Part shown: in pieces, positions 11,990-25,019 of the stretch
Layout of the letters: every line of letters starts with the position of its first letter
Position numbering within the stretch: the first letter of the stretch is position 1
Source of the DNA: Orobanche coerulescens
Lineage: Eukaryota; Streptophyta; Magnoliopsida; Lamiales; Orobanchaceae
Length of the DNA stretch: 64,000 bases
Assembly (NCBI GenBank): GCA_033398695.1
Contig: CM065805.1
Coordinates: 167,439,787 to 167,503,786, forward strand
Reading direction: 5' to 3'
Made by a program: the position numbers and the translations under genes
The notes under the pieces: generated by a model
The model's database searches: none
What the model was told of the DNA's origin: nothing
What the model saw: the letters and a program-made list of their open reading frames with translations, nothing else

Positions 11990-13591
11990 GAATATGGTAT
12001 CGGAGCTTAGGTTGAGAAAACCTAGGCATTCGGGTCGAGTCGAGTCATGCTTTTGTCGCGTCATTCGAGTTGTCGATTGATGAATTCTAGAGCCCTGGGT
12101 TTTGTTGTTCACGCGGGTTTGTGCGTTATGTGATTTACCAGTATAGTACTGGGGTTGTTGTAAACTTTTCCAAATGGTATTAACGTGTTTCTTCAGATAG
12201 AGATGTGTTGTGTTCTCAAGTTGAACCGAGTTTGCAAAATGTGTGTTTTGAATTATAGAGTTCAGACATGTGCCAGTATCACGGGGAATCGTCGGCTTCA
12301 CGATCTGTAAGTATTTGGATTCTTGAATTGCATTGAGATTTATTGCCATTCTAAGTTGATATGTTTTGAGATTAAGAAAGATATTATGCGTCACAATATA
12401 AGGTGACAGAGTTGGGACATGATTGATGATCTTGAGAAGCTATGATTATGGAAATCAATACATCGGTTAAACTTTGGAACGGAGTTGTGCATTTGGGAGA
12501 AATGTTGTGGATGGTTGAGAAGAACATGTAGTCATGTTAGTTCATTATGAGATATACGAAACTGTTTTTGAGCATTTGAAAATGATACTTTTCAAAATGA
12601 ATGTTTCACGGATGTTTTACCGAAAATAATTTTGGGCTGAGACCCAATCGATTTTAAAATAGTTTTATAACTCAGGACTTGAGGTCCGAAAAGGGTTTTC
12701 TACTTTTTAAACTTCTTGTAATGCGGAACGAGATATGGGCTGAGACCCAAATGTTTCTAAAAGGCTTTTCTGCTTTCTAAAACTCCCGAGATTTGTAAAA
12801 CACTTTACCAAATGTTTATCTATTTTATTACTGCCTTTAGGGGTGTTGGTTTACTTATTCAAATGAGACTTATCGGGTAGTCTTTCACTGTGTTTGATTT
12901 GTTGATTATTCAATGTTTTATCATAGCATAAGTTGAGGTGATCCAAGATGGGTTAATGGTTGACGTTGCGAGTCATATGTGGAAAAGGAGTTTTATCGGA
13001 GTCTATATATTGAGATTTTTGAACTCTATCGGGTGGTTTTCCAGTTGAATGTCAGTGGATTCGGTGACGAGCCGAATTGGTATACATGAGTATCGATGTG
13101 GTCAATCATTTGCATAGTTTTCATTTTAAAAACTTCAAAATCGTGTAGATTCGAAGAAAATAGTTATCGAATACTTGGCATTAGCGAGCCGGTTAAATTT
13201 TTCGAAAATTGATTTCATAGTCTTACGAAAATTTATGTTTTGAGTTTTGAAATTCTTGAAAGAACTTTCGAAAATTTGTCTTCTTGACAAGACTATATGA
13301 TTTCAAACTGGTTTTGAAAAGGTGAATGATATACATACACATTTAGTGCATAGTGCATATCATGGTGAAGTTATGAGTGTGACTCACGAACTGGATAAGA
13401 CATCAGTATAGTACGATGAAAAGAGATTCGAACTTTAGTATGGTAGTTTGATTATCCAGGATGATCGGTTGATTGATCGGATAAGAGAAATATGCTGCGT
13501 GTTGTAGATTCATGCACGGAATATGATTTTAGAACTTTGGATTTTGTGAAATCGGGACATATGTGCTATGTGATTCCATTGGTATGGTAGT
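11990..13591 (+). mobile_element. Element B0 interior, degenerate
   Basis: It opens with a primer-binding site, TGGTATCGGAGCTT at 11995-12008. The 12640-12900 part carries GGGCTGAGACCCAA motifs and a CTCCCGAG block resembling the U5 regions of LTRs B and D, so it may itself include LTR remnants. No gag or pol motif is visible. The long minus-strand frame at 11879-12394 is antisense to LTR and primer site and is not a gene. LTR B starts at 13592 inside this interior. Confidence 0.55.
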
Positions 13592-14576
13592 TGTAATACC
13601 CGTAATTTCGATTTCCGGTAATTTCTTTTTTTCGGCAGAAGTCCATTTTGACGACTCGCTCATGACCGTTTCGTCATTCTGGGAATGATTAATTCTACAC
13701 TTTTTGACATCCGAGTTCGTTTCGGTGTCGTTTTGTTGAGTTCCGTGCTTTTTAGTGACTTTTCCGCACTTGAGTTCGATTCTTGCGAATATTGTTCGAA
13801 ATTGCTGTTTCGAGTTTCCCGTAAGTCCGTTTAACTTTGTTAGACGTGTTGTGAATTTCGGTTTGGTTATTCGATCACGTATCGTGATTTTCGGGCGTTT
13901 TGGGCCATTTTGTAATTTACCCAAAGTTATGGGTATCCGTATCTGTATTTGTTGTCTCAACCCTTTTCTTGGTCGTGTATGATTAATTATTGCATTATGT
14001 TTTCATTTCGGGTCGTTGATGTGTCCGCGAACTTTTTGTCGTGTTCGTTCCGTCCGTTTTCGGAAATCGAGTCGTCGAGCCCTGGTGGTCGGGCACTGAC
14101 CAGACGGTTGCGGGACTGGCTGGACGATTGCGGGTTCTGGCCGGACGGTTGCGGGTACTAGCCGGAAGGGTGCGGCAGGAACCGGCGTAGCACACGCTAC
14201 GGCCGGAAGGTAGAGCACGCTACGGCCGGGAGGTAACGCACGCTACGGCCGGTCGGCTGCGCTAGCGGGCCGAGGTAGTAGGGCAGTGGGGTACTGGACT
14301 CGGGTGGATCGGCAGGTAGCGCACACTACTGCCGGACACTGCGCACGCTACAACCGGCGGGTAGCGCACGCTACGGCCGGAAGGCTGCACGCGCTACAGG
14401 CCGGCGGTGTCTACGGGTGCGGCTGGGCCGATAGCGTACGCTAGCTCGGCAGCCTAGCGCACGCTAGTCCGGCCCAGTATAAATGTGACAGAGCAGTCAC
14501 ATTTCCTCTCGTTTTTCATTTCCTCTCCTTCTCTTTCGCGGCTGGAGACTTGGAGATCTTGGAGCCATGTTGTTTA
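13592..14576 (+). repeat. Element B, 5' LTR, first part (U3)
   Basis: It starts TGTAATACCCGTAATTTCG. For about 230 bp it matches, in reverse, the U3 start of LTR D (57824 downwards), then diverges just before its palindrome array. The LTR is cut at 14576 by element C, whose target duplication GTTTA lies at 14572-14576 and 41236-41240. Joined with 41241-43309 the LTR is about 3.05 kb. No clear polypurine tract precedes it, consistent with a 5' LTR. Confidence 0.85.
14085..14500 (+). promoter_or_regulatory. LTR B U3: GC palindrome array and TATA box
   Basis: From about 14160 to 14470 the sequence repeats motifs such as GTAGCGCACGCTACGGCCGG, including the exact palindrome TAGCGTACGCTA and CTAGCGCACGCTAG. 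The array is very GC-rich and CpG-dense compared with its surroundings. It stops right before TATAAAT at 14478-14484, followed by a pyrimidine-rich stretch. Position relative to the TATA box is the same as for the ACGTACGT arrays of the other families. Confidence 0.7.
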
Positions 14577-15419
14577 TGTAACACCCCCAAATCCTATTGG
14601 GTTATTACAGTGCCGTGGACCCCACACCAGGAGATCCACCAGGCTAACACGACCAAAAATACAACTGACCAAAAGGGGAATCACAATCCCTATACTGACA
14701 TCCAACATAATATTCCGATATGGAATTTCAATGACAACAGTGGACCTACATGGCCCAAATAAATTACAACGACATCGACGAGCCTTGCTCGGATAATACA
14801 AAATGACAATAACTGATAAAACTGGAGTACTCCAACTGTCTGACTGACATGAACACCAAATATCTCGAACTAGTATCGCTTGAATGCCTCGTCGCCACCG
14901 TCATGCCCCTGTGTCTCAACTCTCTCCTCGCAAACACCTAAAACATGAAAACATGTTCCGCCCCCACGGGGTCAGTCATCCAGATAATGATTATCAAATA
15001 CATGTACAACATGATATGCATCCAAAGGGCAGAATGAATAGTATAGTAATGGTAATACGAGATGCTCACAAACCAAAGTAAGAATCGAGCATTCGTGGAA
15101 TACTATGCCCACGGCATCCGATCAATACCTGCTCAACAGGTTAGAACACAAGTGCCCAACGGCGAATCATCAATACAGAACACAACAATACATCACCCGA
15201 AGGTAACCCAAGCCAAACACTGAAATAGATACGAATCACAATGCCGAAGGCTCAGAGCGGGAATACCGATACATCACAATGGCCTTAACAGTAGACGGCC
15301 AGAAGTGTTTATCATCATAATACCACAGAATGTCACTCAGTAAGTGTCAATCACCACAATGGCGAAGCTAAAACAGCCATTTGTACCAATGAGGGCGAAG
15401 CCACTGACGGCCGTATCAC

Positions 15420-15765
15420 AATGAGATCATCCAATGACCGTGACTGCTGAATTGCAGTCTTTGGGAAACCAACCGCGAGGGTTCAAGCCCCAGACTTACC
15501 CATAATGAGATCACCCGGTGGCCGTGACCTCTTGAATCTTAGGTGTTGGGAAACCAACCGCGAAGGTTCAAGCCCCAAGCTTACCCATAATGAGATCATT
15601 AACATGGCCGTGACCCTCTTGAGCGTAGGTGTTGGGAAACCAACCGCGAAGGTTCAAGCCCCAAGCTTACCCATAATGAGATCATTAACATGACCGTGAC
15701 CTACTGAATTGTAGGTGTTGGGAAACCAACCGCGAAGGTTCAAGCCCCAAGCTTACCCATCGAGC
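15420..15765 (-). repeat. 86-bp tandem repeats in LTR C
   Basis: Four units contain GGGAAACCAACCGCGAAGGT and CCCCAAGCTTACCCATAATG, spaced 85-86 bp (15463, 15548, 15634, 15720). The same array is at about 21670-22025, 27945-28285 and 34185-34530 in the other LTRs. Variation between units lies mainly around CCTG/CTTGA-like triplets. The open frames across it are repeat-derived. Confidence 0.85.
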
Positions 15766-15999
15766 ACTAGCCGAGACTAGCCTCCAAAACATAATTAATC
15801 ACAACAGTAACAATCCCAAGATTACCAAACTCACAAGAATAACAGCATGCTGCCTTGAGTCGGCCAACACGACAACAATAACTCACGGATGGGCTCCGTC
15901 CACGGCGGTCCCAATTCAAATACCTCGACTGCCTTGGAATGGCCAATCGATCACAACAACTCAACGGATGGAAACTATCCTTGACAGTCTCAAATCAAT

Positions 16000-16350
16000 A
16001 CATCGATTACCTTTAGAACGGTCAATCGATAACGATGACACAACGGATGGGAATTATCTTCGATAATCCCAATTAAATATGTCGATTGCCTTAGAACGGT
16101 TAATCGATAACCAATGATACAACGGATGGGAATTATCTTCGATAATCCCAATTAAATACATCGATTACCTTAGAACGGTTAATCGATAACCAATGATACA
16201 ACGGATGGGAATTATCTTCGATAATCCCAATTAAATACATCGATTAACTTAGAACGGTTAATCGATAACCAATGATACAACGGATGGGAATTATCTTCGA
16301 TAATCCCAATTAAATACATCGATTAACTTAGAGCGGTTAATCGATAACCA
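16000..16350 (-). repeat. 79-bp tandem repeats built from hairpins
   Basis: Four to five units recur at exactly 79 bp (CAACGGATGGG at 16041, 16120, 16199, 16278). Each unit contains two inverted repeats: GGGAATTATC...GATAATCCC and CGATTAAC...GTTAATCG. Copies are at about 22300-22625, 28560-28885 and 34795-35115. The region is downstream of the LTR promoter, so the transcript would carry a row of stem-loops. Their role is unknown. Confidence 0.85.
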
Positions 16351-17776
16351 ATGATACGGTAGAATAGATATCCCGGCGTTTTAAACCGACCACCGAAACA
16401 GATATGATAATGAATATATCAAACGCCTTCAGTCGGCCAATGCAACATCATAGTAATAGTTCCAATTCGATAATAACGATTCAACGATGCCTCAGAACGA
16501 CATTAGCGTCAACAATAATAATTGATACATCGATACCGCGAACCGGCTATCGACAACAAGAATCTCAATGCCTTAAACCGGCCGTTAACGAATAACAATC
16601 ACAACTGGTAAAATCACCGAAGGGTATTGTATCAAACAATCCCCAAATATCAATAAATCACGAAGAGACTATGTCTCGAAATGATACAACGCATTCATAC
16701 ACATATATGATAACATTAATCTCATTGACCAGTACAAGTATAAAACTTGCCTCAAACCAAAGGCGAGAAAGTCCTTCCACGATCTACGTCCTGGCACGAA
16801 ACGACGAACGGCGCCTCCCGACGATCACCAACACTCGAACAACCTTGAATGAAAACGATTCATTCAAAAACACAAAATCAATAGAAAACAACGACAAGGA
16901 CAAAGCCCGATTCAAACACGAATCGATCACACACATATGACGAATATCATAGTCCTCAACTATGAATTCTAACATTCTCCAACACCTCGATGATCAATTA
17001 ACATGATCATTACGTTCTTAACACTTGTGAAATCCATTCAACAAGATTCATTTAAGAACAATCATCAAAACAAACATCTCAAAGTGATAATATCACCAAT
17101 ATCATCGAATTGATCCTCCTACAATGATAATATTATCAATATTATCATTATCACCCCAAGAACATCATCAACTCAATAACCATGATGTTTGAAATAAAAA
17201 TCCTTCATCATAACCTCATGAATTCGGATTAAACCACAAGATTCACTCAACCATTTCCAAATTATGATAATCATCTCCTAAATCATCATAAATCCTTACT
17301 AAAATGGTTAAAATCTTACAAGAACACCACCAACAATAATAATCATCTCAAGACTATGTTAATCATATAACAATCTTAACATAATCTTTCCTAGACATGA
17401 TTAAAACCTCCAAACAATCTAAAACATCAAGAACATAATCAAACTCAAGCTATACCAACATGTTCTTCATCAAAAGTTTATCAAAACCATGAAGAATCAT
17501 GATATACTCCATGAATCAAACAATACCCGAAGAAAACAACAACAACTCGAAAATCACTTGAAGAACAAGAGATTGAGGGAACTTACCAAAGAAGAACAAG
17601 AAGAAGCCTCCAAACACCAAAGGGGCACCAACAAGCTTCCAACTTCAAGCTTCAATCCAAGCTAGGATGATCAAGATCGAGTTGGAAGAGGCTAAACATC
17701 AATAACAAGTCCAAACGGACGGTTCTAGGGAGAGAAAAAGTGTTTTGGTTCGTGAGGAAATGAAAGACGAAACCAA

Positions 17777-18180
17777 GATAAATAGACTGACCAATTCATT
17801 ACGTACGTTATACACTATGGTTAACGTACGTAAGAGGCATTACGTACGCTATACTAAGACATTAACGTACGTAATGAAAAATCCAGAACTAACTGGACTA
17901 AAATACGAAGGCCTTAACGTACGTAAACAAGAACTTATTACGTACGTTAAGAAGACCTACATTACGTACGTAGAGCTCACCTCTTAACGTACGTAAGGGT
18001 CCGTTGACTGCAATAGTGAGATCCGATCGGAAGATGCTCGGACCCACCGGCCGAAAGTGACTACGAGGAAGGTTCCTGCCACCTACCAAGCATTACGTAC
18101 GTAACCTTATAGGCATAACGTACGTAATACTCAGCCCATAACGTACGTAAGTCTACCCATGTAGCGTACGTTAAAGCTAG
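17777..18180 (-). promoter_or_regulatory. LTR C U3: ACGTACGT array and TATA box (minus strand)
   Basis: About ten TTACGTACGTAA-like motifs lie between 17797 and 18175. On the minus strand they precede CTATTTATC (17777-17785), a TATA-like box. The other copies are at about 24040-24431, 30290-30685 and 40637-41030. In copies 2-4 several motifs read ACGTCGTAA, one base short. The array lies between the LTR start and the TATA box, where a retrotransposon enhancer is expected. Confidence 0.65.
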
Positions 18181-18451
18181 TGTACTTAGCCAAAAATCCA
18201 AACTCTCCAACCATCATTCAAACGACGAAACTAACCCGACGACAAGTATAATATTTCGATCCCGAAATATTCCAATACAATATACATTGTATCAGTCCAA
18301 AACAACAACACTTGTACAATTCCAAATGAATATGTACAACTCAACAGTAACACGAAAAAAAAATTATCTCCGGATATTACATACTCCCCCCCTTAAAAAG
18401 AGTTTCGTCCCCGAAACTCAGGGTGCAAAAACACGGGGTACGAACTATCCA

Positions 18452-18760
18452 TCAGGATAAGAAAACAACATCTCCAGGAATACTCCTCACTGCGAACCAC
18501 TTCGCCTGAGTAATCGGGCCAACCCCACGGGTTCCCGCGTCTCCTCTGCCTGAACACGTCGAAAAACAAGGGATAAAATACTCAATCAAGTGCGAGATCA
18601 ATCGAATCATAACTCCTCCGTCAGAGACCAGCCAGGAAGTCGCACCACCCGCAAGACTCGTAACACCGGCGTACACACCCCGCGGGTGCCGCCGATTATA
18701 CATGTCTACAATCATCGGTGTACACTTCCCAGTTCTCATCAGCATCGGACTCCAATGCAA
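18452..18760 (-). CDS. Hypothetical 102-codon frame downstream of gag (copy 1)
   Basis: An open frame of 102 codons between gag and the polypurine tract, starting MHWSPMLMRTGKC and ending VRSIPGDVVFLS. The second interior has the same frame with one residue changed; in the third it is disrupted. It has no recognisable domain and sits where the end of pol would normally be. It could be a pol remnant read in the wrong frame or a chance frame kept by low divergence between copies. Confidence 0.2.
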   Translation of the reverse strand: MHWSPMLMRTGKCTPMIVDMYNRRHPRGVYAGVTSLAGGATSWLVSDGGVMIRLISHLIEYFIPCFSTCSGRGDAGTRGVGPITQAKWFAVRSIPGDVVFLS

Positions 18761-19266
18761 TCACTGACTCATGCCACAAAAGGAAAATAACAACGCACAT
18801 GTGGTCCTCGGGACCATATCAACTGCACACCCAAGTCCTCACGACTCGGCGTCTCGGATTGAAATGAACAATTACCCAGATTATTAAAAAAAATCTCGGG
18901 TACAACACCAAAAGGAAGGAAAAACACATCACACGACCTCAAATCTCAAGATTCTCAGATACAATCATTACAAGATAGATCAACCATAAATGGTTCGCAA
19001 CCACAGTACTAAAGTACATGCCAAGTCAAACATCAATCCGAAAAATAAAGAAAGAAATTAAGGCTACATCTCAAATGTATCCAAAATCAACATCCTCCAG
19101 TCATCGAACTCCTCGATCGATCGACTCGAGGAAGATCCAATCTGAGCTCGCCGCTTCTCCTCTAGTGTCCATACTTCGGCTCCCGAAGCCCGTCGACCCC
19201 TTGGATGGAGTACGGTGAAGCAACAAAATCTCTCGAGGCCCGTGAGCTTCCTTGAGATCTCTGGCA

Positions 19267-20380
19267 TTAGAACCCTGCGGTATTTACGAAGGTGTCCCCG
19301 CCTCCCACACGAGAAAACAAGCAATAGACCGCATCGAGCACCGAGTGCTGCGATGTCTGTGTATCACAGTTAAAGCAAACAATGGTCGAACCCGTCGCCT
19401 GAGAAGAAGATGCTTTCCCAGCACGAGGACGACTAGAAAACGACCTCCTAGACGTCGGAGCCCAATGTCCCTCTGAATGAACCGGCATCCTAGTCCTCTC
19501 TCCGGAAGAAACTGAAGGGTTCTTCCGAGCAAGCTCCTTGATCAAAAGCTCTGCTCCAAGAGCCTTCTCGATGAATTCACCAAGTGAATTGCAATTATGG
19601 TTGAACAACTGCATCCTCAACTGCGGGTTCAGCCTCTTGCTAAAATACTTGATCTTATCCGCCTCAGTACGGATAACAGATGAAGCAAGCGAAGGAGTCC
19701 ACTGAAACTTCTCCGCAATAACAATAACACCCTCGTCCTCGGATTTGGGGTTCAAAACCTCGACAACTTGGCTTCACGGAGTGGGCCGGATAATACCTCT
19801 CTAACATGAGAGTCTTAAACTCACTCCAAGCACAATCACGATCGGTGGGTTTCTGAAAGCCACCAAGAATAAGCGCCTTTACTCAAATAATAAGCCGTTC
19901 GCCACCTTACTCTCTTAGGACACTAAACCATGTCGAAGAGTTTATCAAAATGTTCAAGCCAATGAACAATATCAGTTTAGTTCGACGAACCCTCAAAAAT
20001 AGGTGGCCTCGATGAGAGATGTCGCGATAATTTGACTCACTCTCTGGCACATCCATAGAACGGCACTGAGTCCTCTGCTGCTGTGTACCACGAACCATCG
20101 AGGTGCATGGTTTCCATTATCTGCGTCATCGAGTCATCGGGTCATCATGCCCTTCATAAGCAAGAAAGGGTCGATGTCGGTCGATCGACTCCTCGAGTAT
20201 GACGTTCGAAGGGGAACCGTCGCATAAGTCACATCTCCGGCTGAATTCTGATCCATATCGGCACCCGTGCGCGTATAAACATGAGGTTAAGGTTTCGGCT
20301 TGCTCTGCGGCCTTTACCCCTCTGCTACGTCCTCGGATTCCTCTTTCCATACTGAAAGAATAACGTTCGATCATGAACAA
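19267..20380 (-). pseudogene. gag: Element C gag, copy 1 (frameshifted)
   Basis: Three frames (20126-20380, 19907-20098, 19267-19755) align in order to the intact copy at 25537-26652 and are separated by small indels. The C-terminal piece keeps the capsid tail (KIKYFSKRLNPQLRMQLFNH) and the start of a zinc knuckle, CFNCDTQ, whose remaining His and Cys continue in another frame (RHRSTRC). A second knuckle (EAGHLRKYC type) is likewise split. Several breaks sit at CTG/CAG/CCG sites and may be sequencing artefacts. Confidence 0.8.
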
Positions 20381-20836
20381 AGCTCAAATATGCCTCAACG
20401 GCCAATCCACAATGCTAAGTCATTAGCCAAACATGAATATACATACTCAACAAATAAACAATCACTTCATATATGCTAATTATAGCCAATACTGGGCCGA
20501 CACGCTCCAAAGCAATTAATCATGAATGGGTCGTAACACAATGTTACATACAGATTTCAACAAAACATGCATAATCAATGGCATATTGAATGTATGAACA
20601 TACAAGAGAATCGAGTCCTTACACAGGTCATACGAAGCTTCGAGGTCTTGCGATACTAGTCTTCATCGACGACGACTCGATGAAAGAATGACTCATACAG
20701 TCGTTCAACTACCACGACTCACAATGCCTGACTGTCCAGATTGTCAAAACCTGACAGTCCACTACTACCGCGTCGGTAGAACCACATAACTCACATATCA
20801 GGGTACATCACAACCCAACGCTCTGATACCATCTTC

Positions 20837-23800
20837 TGTAACACCCCCAAATCCTATTGGGTTATTACAGTGCCGTGGACCCCACACCAGGAGATCCACC
20901 AGGCTAACACGACCAAAAATACAACTGACCAAAAGGGGAATCACAATCCCTACACTGACATCCAACATAATATTCCGATATGGAATTTCAATGACAACAG
21001 TGGACCTACATGGCCCAAATAAATTACAACGACATCGACGAGCCTTGCTCGGATAATACAAAATGACAATAACTGATAAAACTGGAGTACTCCAACTGTC
21101 TGACTGACATGAACACCAAACATCTCGAACTAGTATCGCTTGAATGCCTCGTCGCCACCGTCATGCCCCTGTGTCTCAACTCTCTCCTCGCAAACACCTA
21201 AAACATGAAAACATGTTCCGCCCCCACGGGGTCAGTCATCCAGATAATGATTATCAAATACATGTACAACATTATATGCATCCAAAGGGCAGAATGAATA
21301 GTATAGTAATGGTAATACGAGATGCTCACAAACCAAAGTAAGAATCGAGCATTCGTGGAATACTATGCTCACGGCATCCGATCAATACCTGCTCAACAGG
21401 TTAGAACACAAGTGCCCAACGGCGAATCATCAATACAGAACACAACAATACATCACCCGAAGGTAACCCAAGCCAAACACTGAAATAGATACGAATCACA
21501 ATGCCCGAAGGCTCAGGCGGGAATACCGATACATCACAATGGCCTTAATGGCCCGAGCGGCCCAGGCATTTATCATCATAATACCACTGAATGTCACTCA
21601 CCAAGCCGTCAATCACCACAATGGCCCGAAGCCAAAACAGCCGAAGTTGTACCAATGAGGGCGAAGCCACACGAAGCCGTATCACAATGAGATCATCCAA
21701 TGACCGTGACTGCTGAATTGCGAGTCTTTGGGAAACCAACCGCGAGGGTTCAAGCCCCAGACTTACCCATAATGAGATCACCCGGTGGCCGTGACCTCTT
21801 GAACAGTAGGTGTTGGGAAACCAACCGCGAAGGTTCAAGCCCCAAGCTTACCCATAATGAGATCATTAACATGGCCAGTGACCTCTTGATCGTAGGTGTT
21901 GGGAAACCAACCGCGAAGGTTCAAGCCCCAAGCTTACCCATAATGAGATCATTAACATGGCGTGACCTACTGAATTGTAGGTGTTGGGAAACCAACCGCG
22001 AAGGTTCAAGCCCCAAGCTTACCCATCGAGCACTAGCCGAGACTAGCCTCCAAAACATAATTAATCACAACAGTAACAATCCCAAGATTACCAAACTCAC
22101 AAGAATAACAGCATGCTGCCTTGAGTCGGCCAACACGACAACAATAACTCACGGATGGGCTCCGTCCACGGCGGTCCCAATTTAAATACCTCGACTGCCT
22201 TGGAATGGCCAATCGATCACAACAACTCAACGGATGGAAACTATCGCCAGCGGTCTCAAATCAATACATCGATTACCTTTAGAACGGTCAATCGATAACG
22301 ATGACACAACGGATGGGAATTATCTTCGATAATCCCAATTAAATATGTCGATTGCCTTAGAACGGTTAATCGATAACCAATGATACAACGGATGGGAATT
22401 ATCTTCGATAATCCCAATTAAATACATCGATTACCTTAGAACGGTTAATCGATAACCAATGATACAACGGATGGGAATTATCTTCGATAATCCCAATTAA
22501 ATACATCGATTAACTTAGAACGGTTAATCGATAACCAATGATACAACGGATGGGAATTATCTTCGATAATCCCAATTAAATCCATCGATTAACTTAGAGC
22601 GGTTAATCGATAACCAATGATACGGTAGAATAGATATCCCGGCATTTTAAACCGACCACCGAAACAGATATGATAACGAATATATCAAACGCCTTCAATC
22701 GGCCAATGCAACATCATAGTAATAGTTCCAATTCGATAATAATGATTCAACGATGCCTCAGAACGACATTAGCGTCAACCATAATAATTGATACATCGAT
22801 ACCGCGAACCGGCTATCGACAACAAGAATCTCAATGCCTTAAACCGGCCGTTAACGAATAACAATCACAACTGGTAAAATCACCGAAGGGTATTGTATCA
22901 AACAATCCCCAAATATCAATAAATCACGAAGAGACTATGTCTCGAAATGATACAACGCATTCATACACATATATGATAACATTAATCTCATTGACCAGTA
23001 CAAGTATAAAACTTGCCTCAAACCAAAGGCGAGAAAGTCCTTCCACGATCTACGTCACGGCACGAAGCGACGAACGGCGCCTCCGACGATCACCAACACT
23101 CGAACAACCTTGAATGAAAGCGATTCATTCAAAAACACAAAATCAATAGAAAACAACGACAAGGACAAAGCCCGATTCAAACACGAATCGATCACACGCC
23201 GCGACGAATATCATAGTCCTCAACTATGAATTCTAACATTCTCCAACACCTCGATGATCAATTAACATGATCATTACGTTCTTAACACTTGTGAAATCCA
23301 TTCAACAAGATTCATTTAAGAACAATCATCAAAACAAACATCTCAAAGTGATAATATCACCAATATCATCGAATTGATCCTCCTACAATGATAATATTAT
23401 CAATATTATCATTATCACCCCAAGAACATCATCAACTCAATAACCATGATGTAAAATAAAAATCCTTCATCATAACCTCATGAATTGGATTAAACCACAA
23501 GATTCACTCAACCATTTCCAAATTATGATAATCATCTCCTAAATCATCATAAATCCTTACTAAAATGGTTAAAATCTTACAAGAACACCACCAACAATAA
23601 TAATCATCTCAAGACTATGTTAATCATATAACAATCTTAACATAATCTTTCCTAGACATGATTAAAACCTCCAAACAATCTAAAACATCAAGAACATAAT
23701 CAAACTCAAGCTATACCAACATGTTCTTCATCAAAAGTTTATCAAAACCATGAAGAATCATGATATACTCCATGAATCAAACAATACCCGAAGAAAACAA

Positions 23801-24640
23801 CAACAACAACTCGAAAATCACTTGAAGAACAAGAGATTGAGGGAACTTACCAAAGAAGAACAAGAAGAAGCCTCCAAACACCAAAGGGGCACCAACAAGC
23901 TTCCAACTTCAAGCTTCAATCCAAGCTAGGATGATCAAGATCGAGTTGGAAGAGGCTAAACATCAATAACAAGTCCAAACGGACGGTTCTAGGGAGAGAA
24001 AAGTGTTTTGGTTCGTGAGGAAATGAAAGACGAAACCAAGATAAATAGATCGACCAATTCATTACGTACATTATACACTATGGTTAACGTCGTAAGAGGC
24101 ATTACGTGCGCTATACTAAGACATTAACGTCGTAATGAAAATCCGAACTAAGCTGGACTAAAATACGAAGGCCTTAACGTACGTAAAAAAGAACTTATTA
24201 CGTACGTTAAGAAGACCTACATTACGTACGTAGAGCTCACCTCTTAACGTACGTAAGGGTCCGTTGACTGCAATAGTGAGATCCGATCGGAAGATGCTCG
24301 GACCCACCGGCGAAAGTGACTACGAGGAAGGTTCACGCCACCTACCAAGCATTACGTACGTAACCTTATAGGCATAACGTACGTAATACTCAGCCCATAA
24401 CGTACGTAAGTCTACCCATGTAGCGTACGTTAAAGCTAGTGTACTTAGCCAAAAATCCAAACTCTCCAACCATCATTCAAACGACGAAACTAACCCGACG
24501 ACAAGTATAATATTTCGATCCCAAAATATTCCAATACAATATACATTGTATCAGTCCAAAACAACAACACTTGTACAATTCCAAATGAATATGTACAACT
24601 CAACAGTAACACGAAAAAAAAATTATCTCCGGATATTACA
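20837..24640 (-). repeat. Element C, LTR 2
   Basis: Same limits and internal order as LTR 1: TGTAACACCCCC at 20837 and GGATATTACA at 24640. It is flanked directly by a primer-binding site on the left and a polypurine block on the right, with no target duplication, so it is shared by two interiors. Compared with LTR 1 it differs mostly by 1-4 bp changes at CAG, CTG and CG sites. Confidence 0.92.
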
Positions 24641-24710
24641 TACTCCCCCCCTTAAAAAGAGTTTCGTCCCCGAAACTCAGGGTGCAAAAACACGGGGTAC
24701 GAACTATCCA

Positions 24711-25019
24711 TCAGGATAAGAAAACAACATCTCCAGGAATACTCCTCACTGCGAACCACTTCGCCTGAGTAATCGGGCCAACCCCACGGGTTCCCGTGTC
24801 TCCTCTGCCTGAACACGTCGAAAAACAAGGGATAAAATACTCAATCAAGTGCGAGATCAATCGAATCATAACTCCTCCATCAGAGACCAGCCAGGAAGTC
24901 GCACCACCCGCAAGACTCGTAACACCGGCGTACACACCCCGCGGGTGCCGCCGATTATACATGTCTACAATCATCGGTGTACACTTCCCAGTTCTCATCA
25001 GCATCGGACTCCAATGCAA
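24711..25019 (-). CDS. Hypothetical 102-codon frame downstream of gag (copy 2)
   Basis: Second copy of the frame described at 18452-18760, differing by one residue (RGDTGTRG against RGDAGTRG). No signal peptide, membrane segment or known motif. Function unknown; possibly not translated. Confidence 0.2.
   Translation of the reverse strand: MHWSPMLMRTGKCTPMIVDMYNRRHPRGVYAGVTSLAGGATSWLVSDGGVMIRLISHLIEYFIPCFSTCSGRGDTGTRGVGPITQAKWFAVRSIPGDVVFLS

Larger units (their letters stand above)
14577..18381 (-). repeat. Element C, LTR 1 (outer 3' LTR)
   Basis: Starts TGTAACACCCCC (reverse of the LTR end) and stops at GGATATTACA (reverse of the LTR start TGTAATATCC). It is followed by the polypurine block at 18382-18420. 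It contains two tandem arrays (86 and 79 bp units), an AT-rich stretch with GATAATATTATC hairpins near 17090-17160, and a U3 with ACGTACGT motifs. No protein-coding content is supported. Confidence 0.92.
18382..20836 (-). mobile_element. Element C, interior 1
   Basis: Reading on the minus strand it starts with the primer-binding site TGGTATCAGAGC (20820-20831), passes a short leader, then a broken gag. It ends in a polypurine block at 18382-18420 (GAGTTTCGGGGACGAAACTC followed by a purine run). Between gag and that block only about 0.8 kb remains, too short for protease, RT, RNase H and integrase, and none of their motifs is seen. Confidence 0.88.

Noticed and set aside
11879..12394. 171-codon open frame on the minus strand
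   Set aside because: It is antisense to an LTR end, a primer-binding site and the start of an element interior, and has no protein motif.
15420..16350. CRISPR-like spaced repeats
   Set aside because: Units are 79 and 86 bp, contiguous with no unique spacers, and occur in every LTR of a plant retrotransposon.
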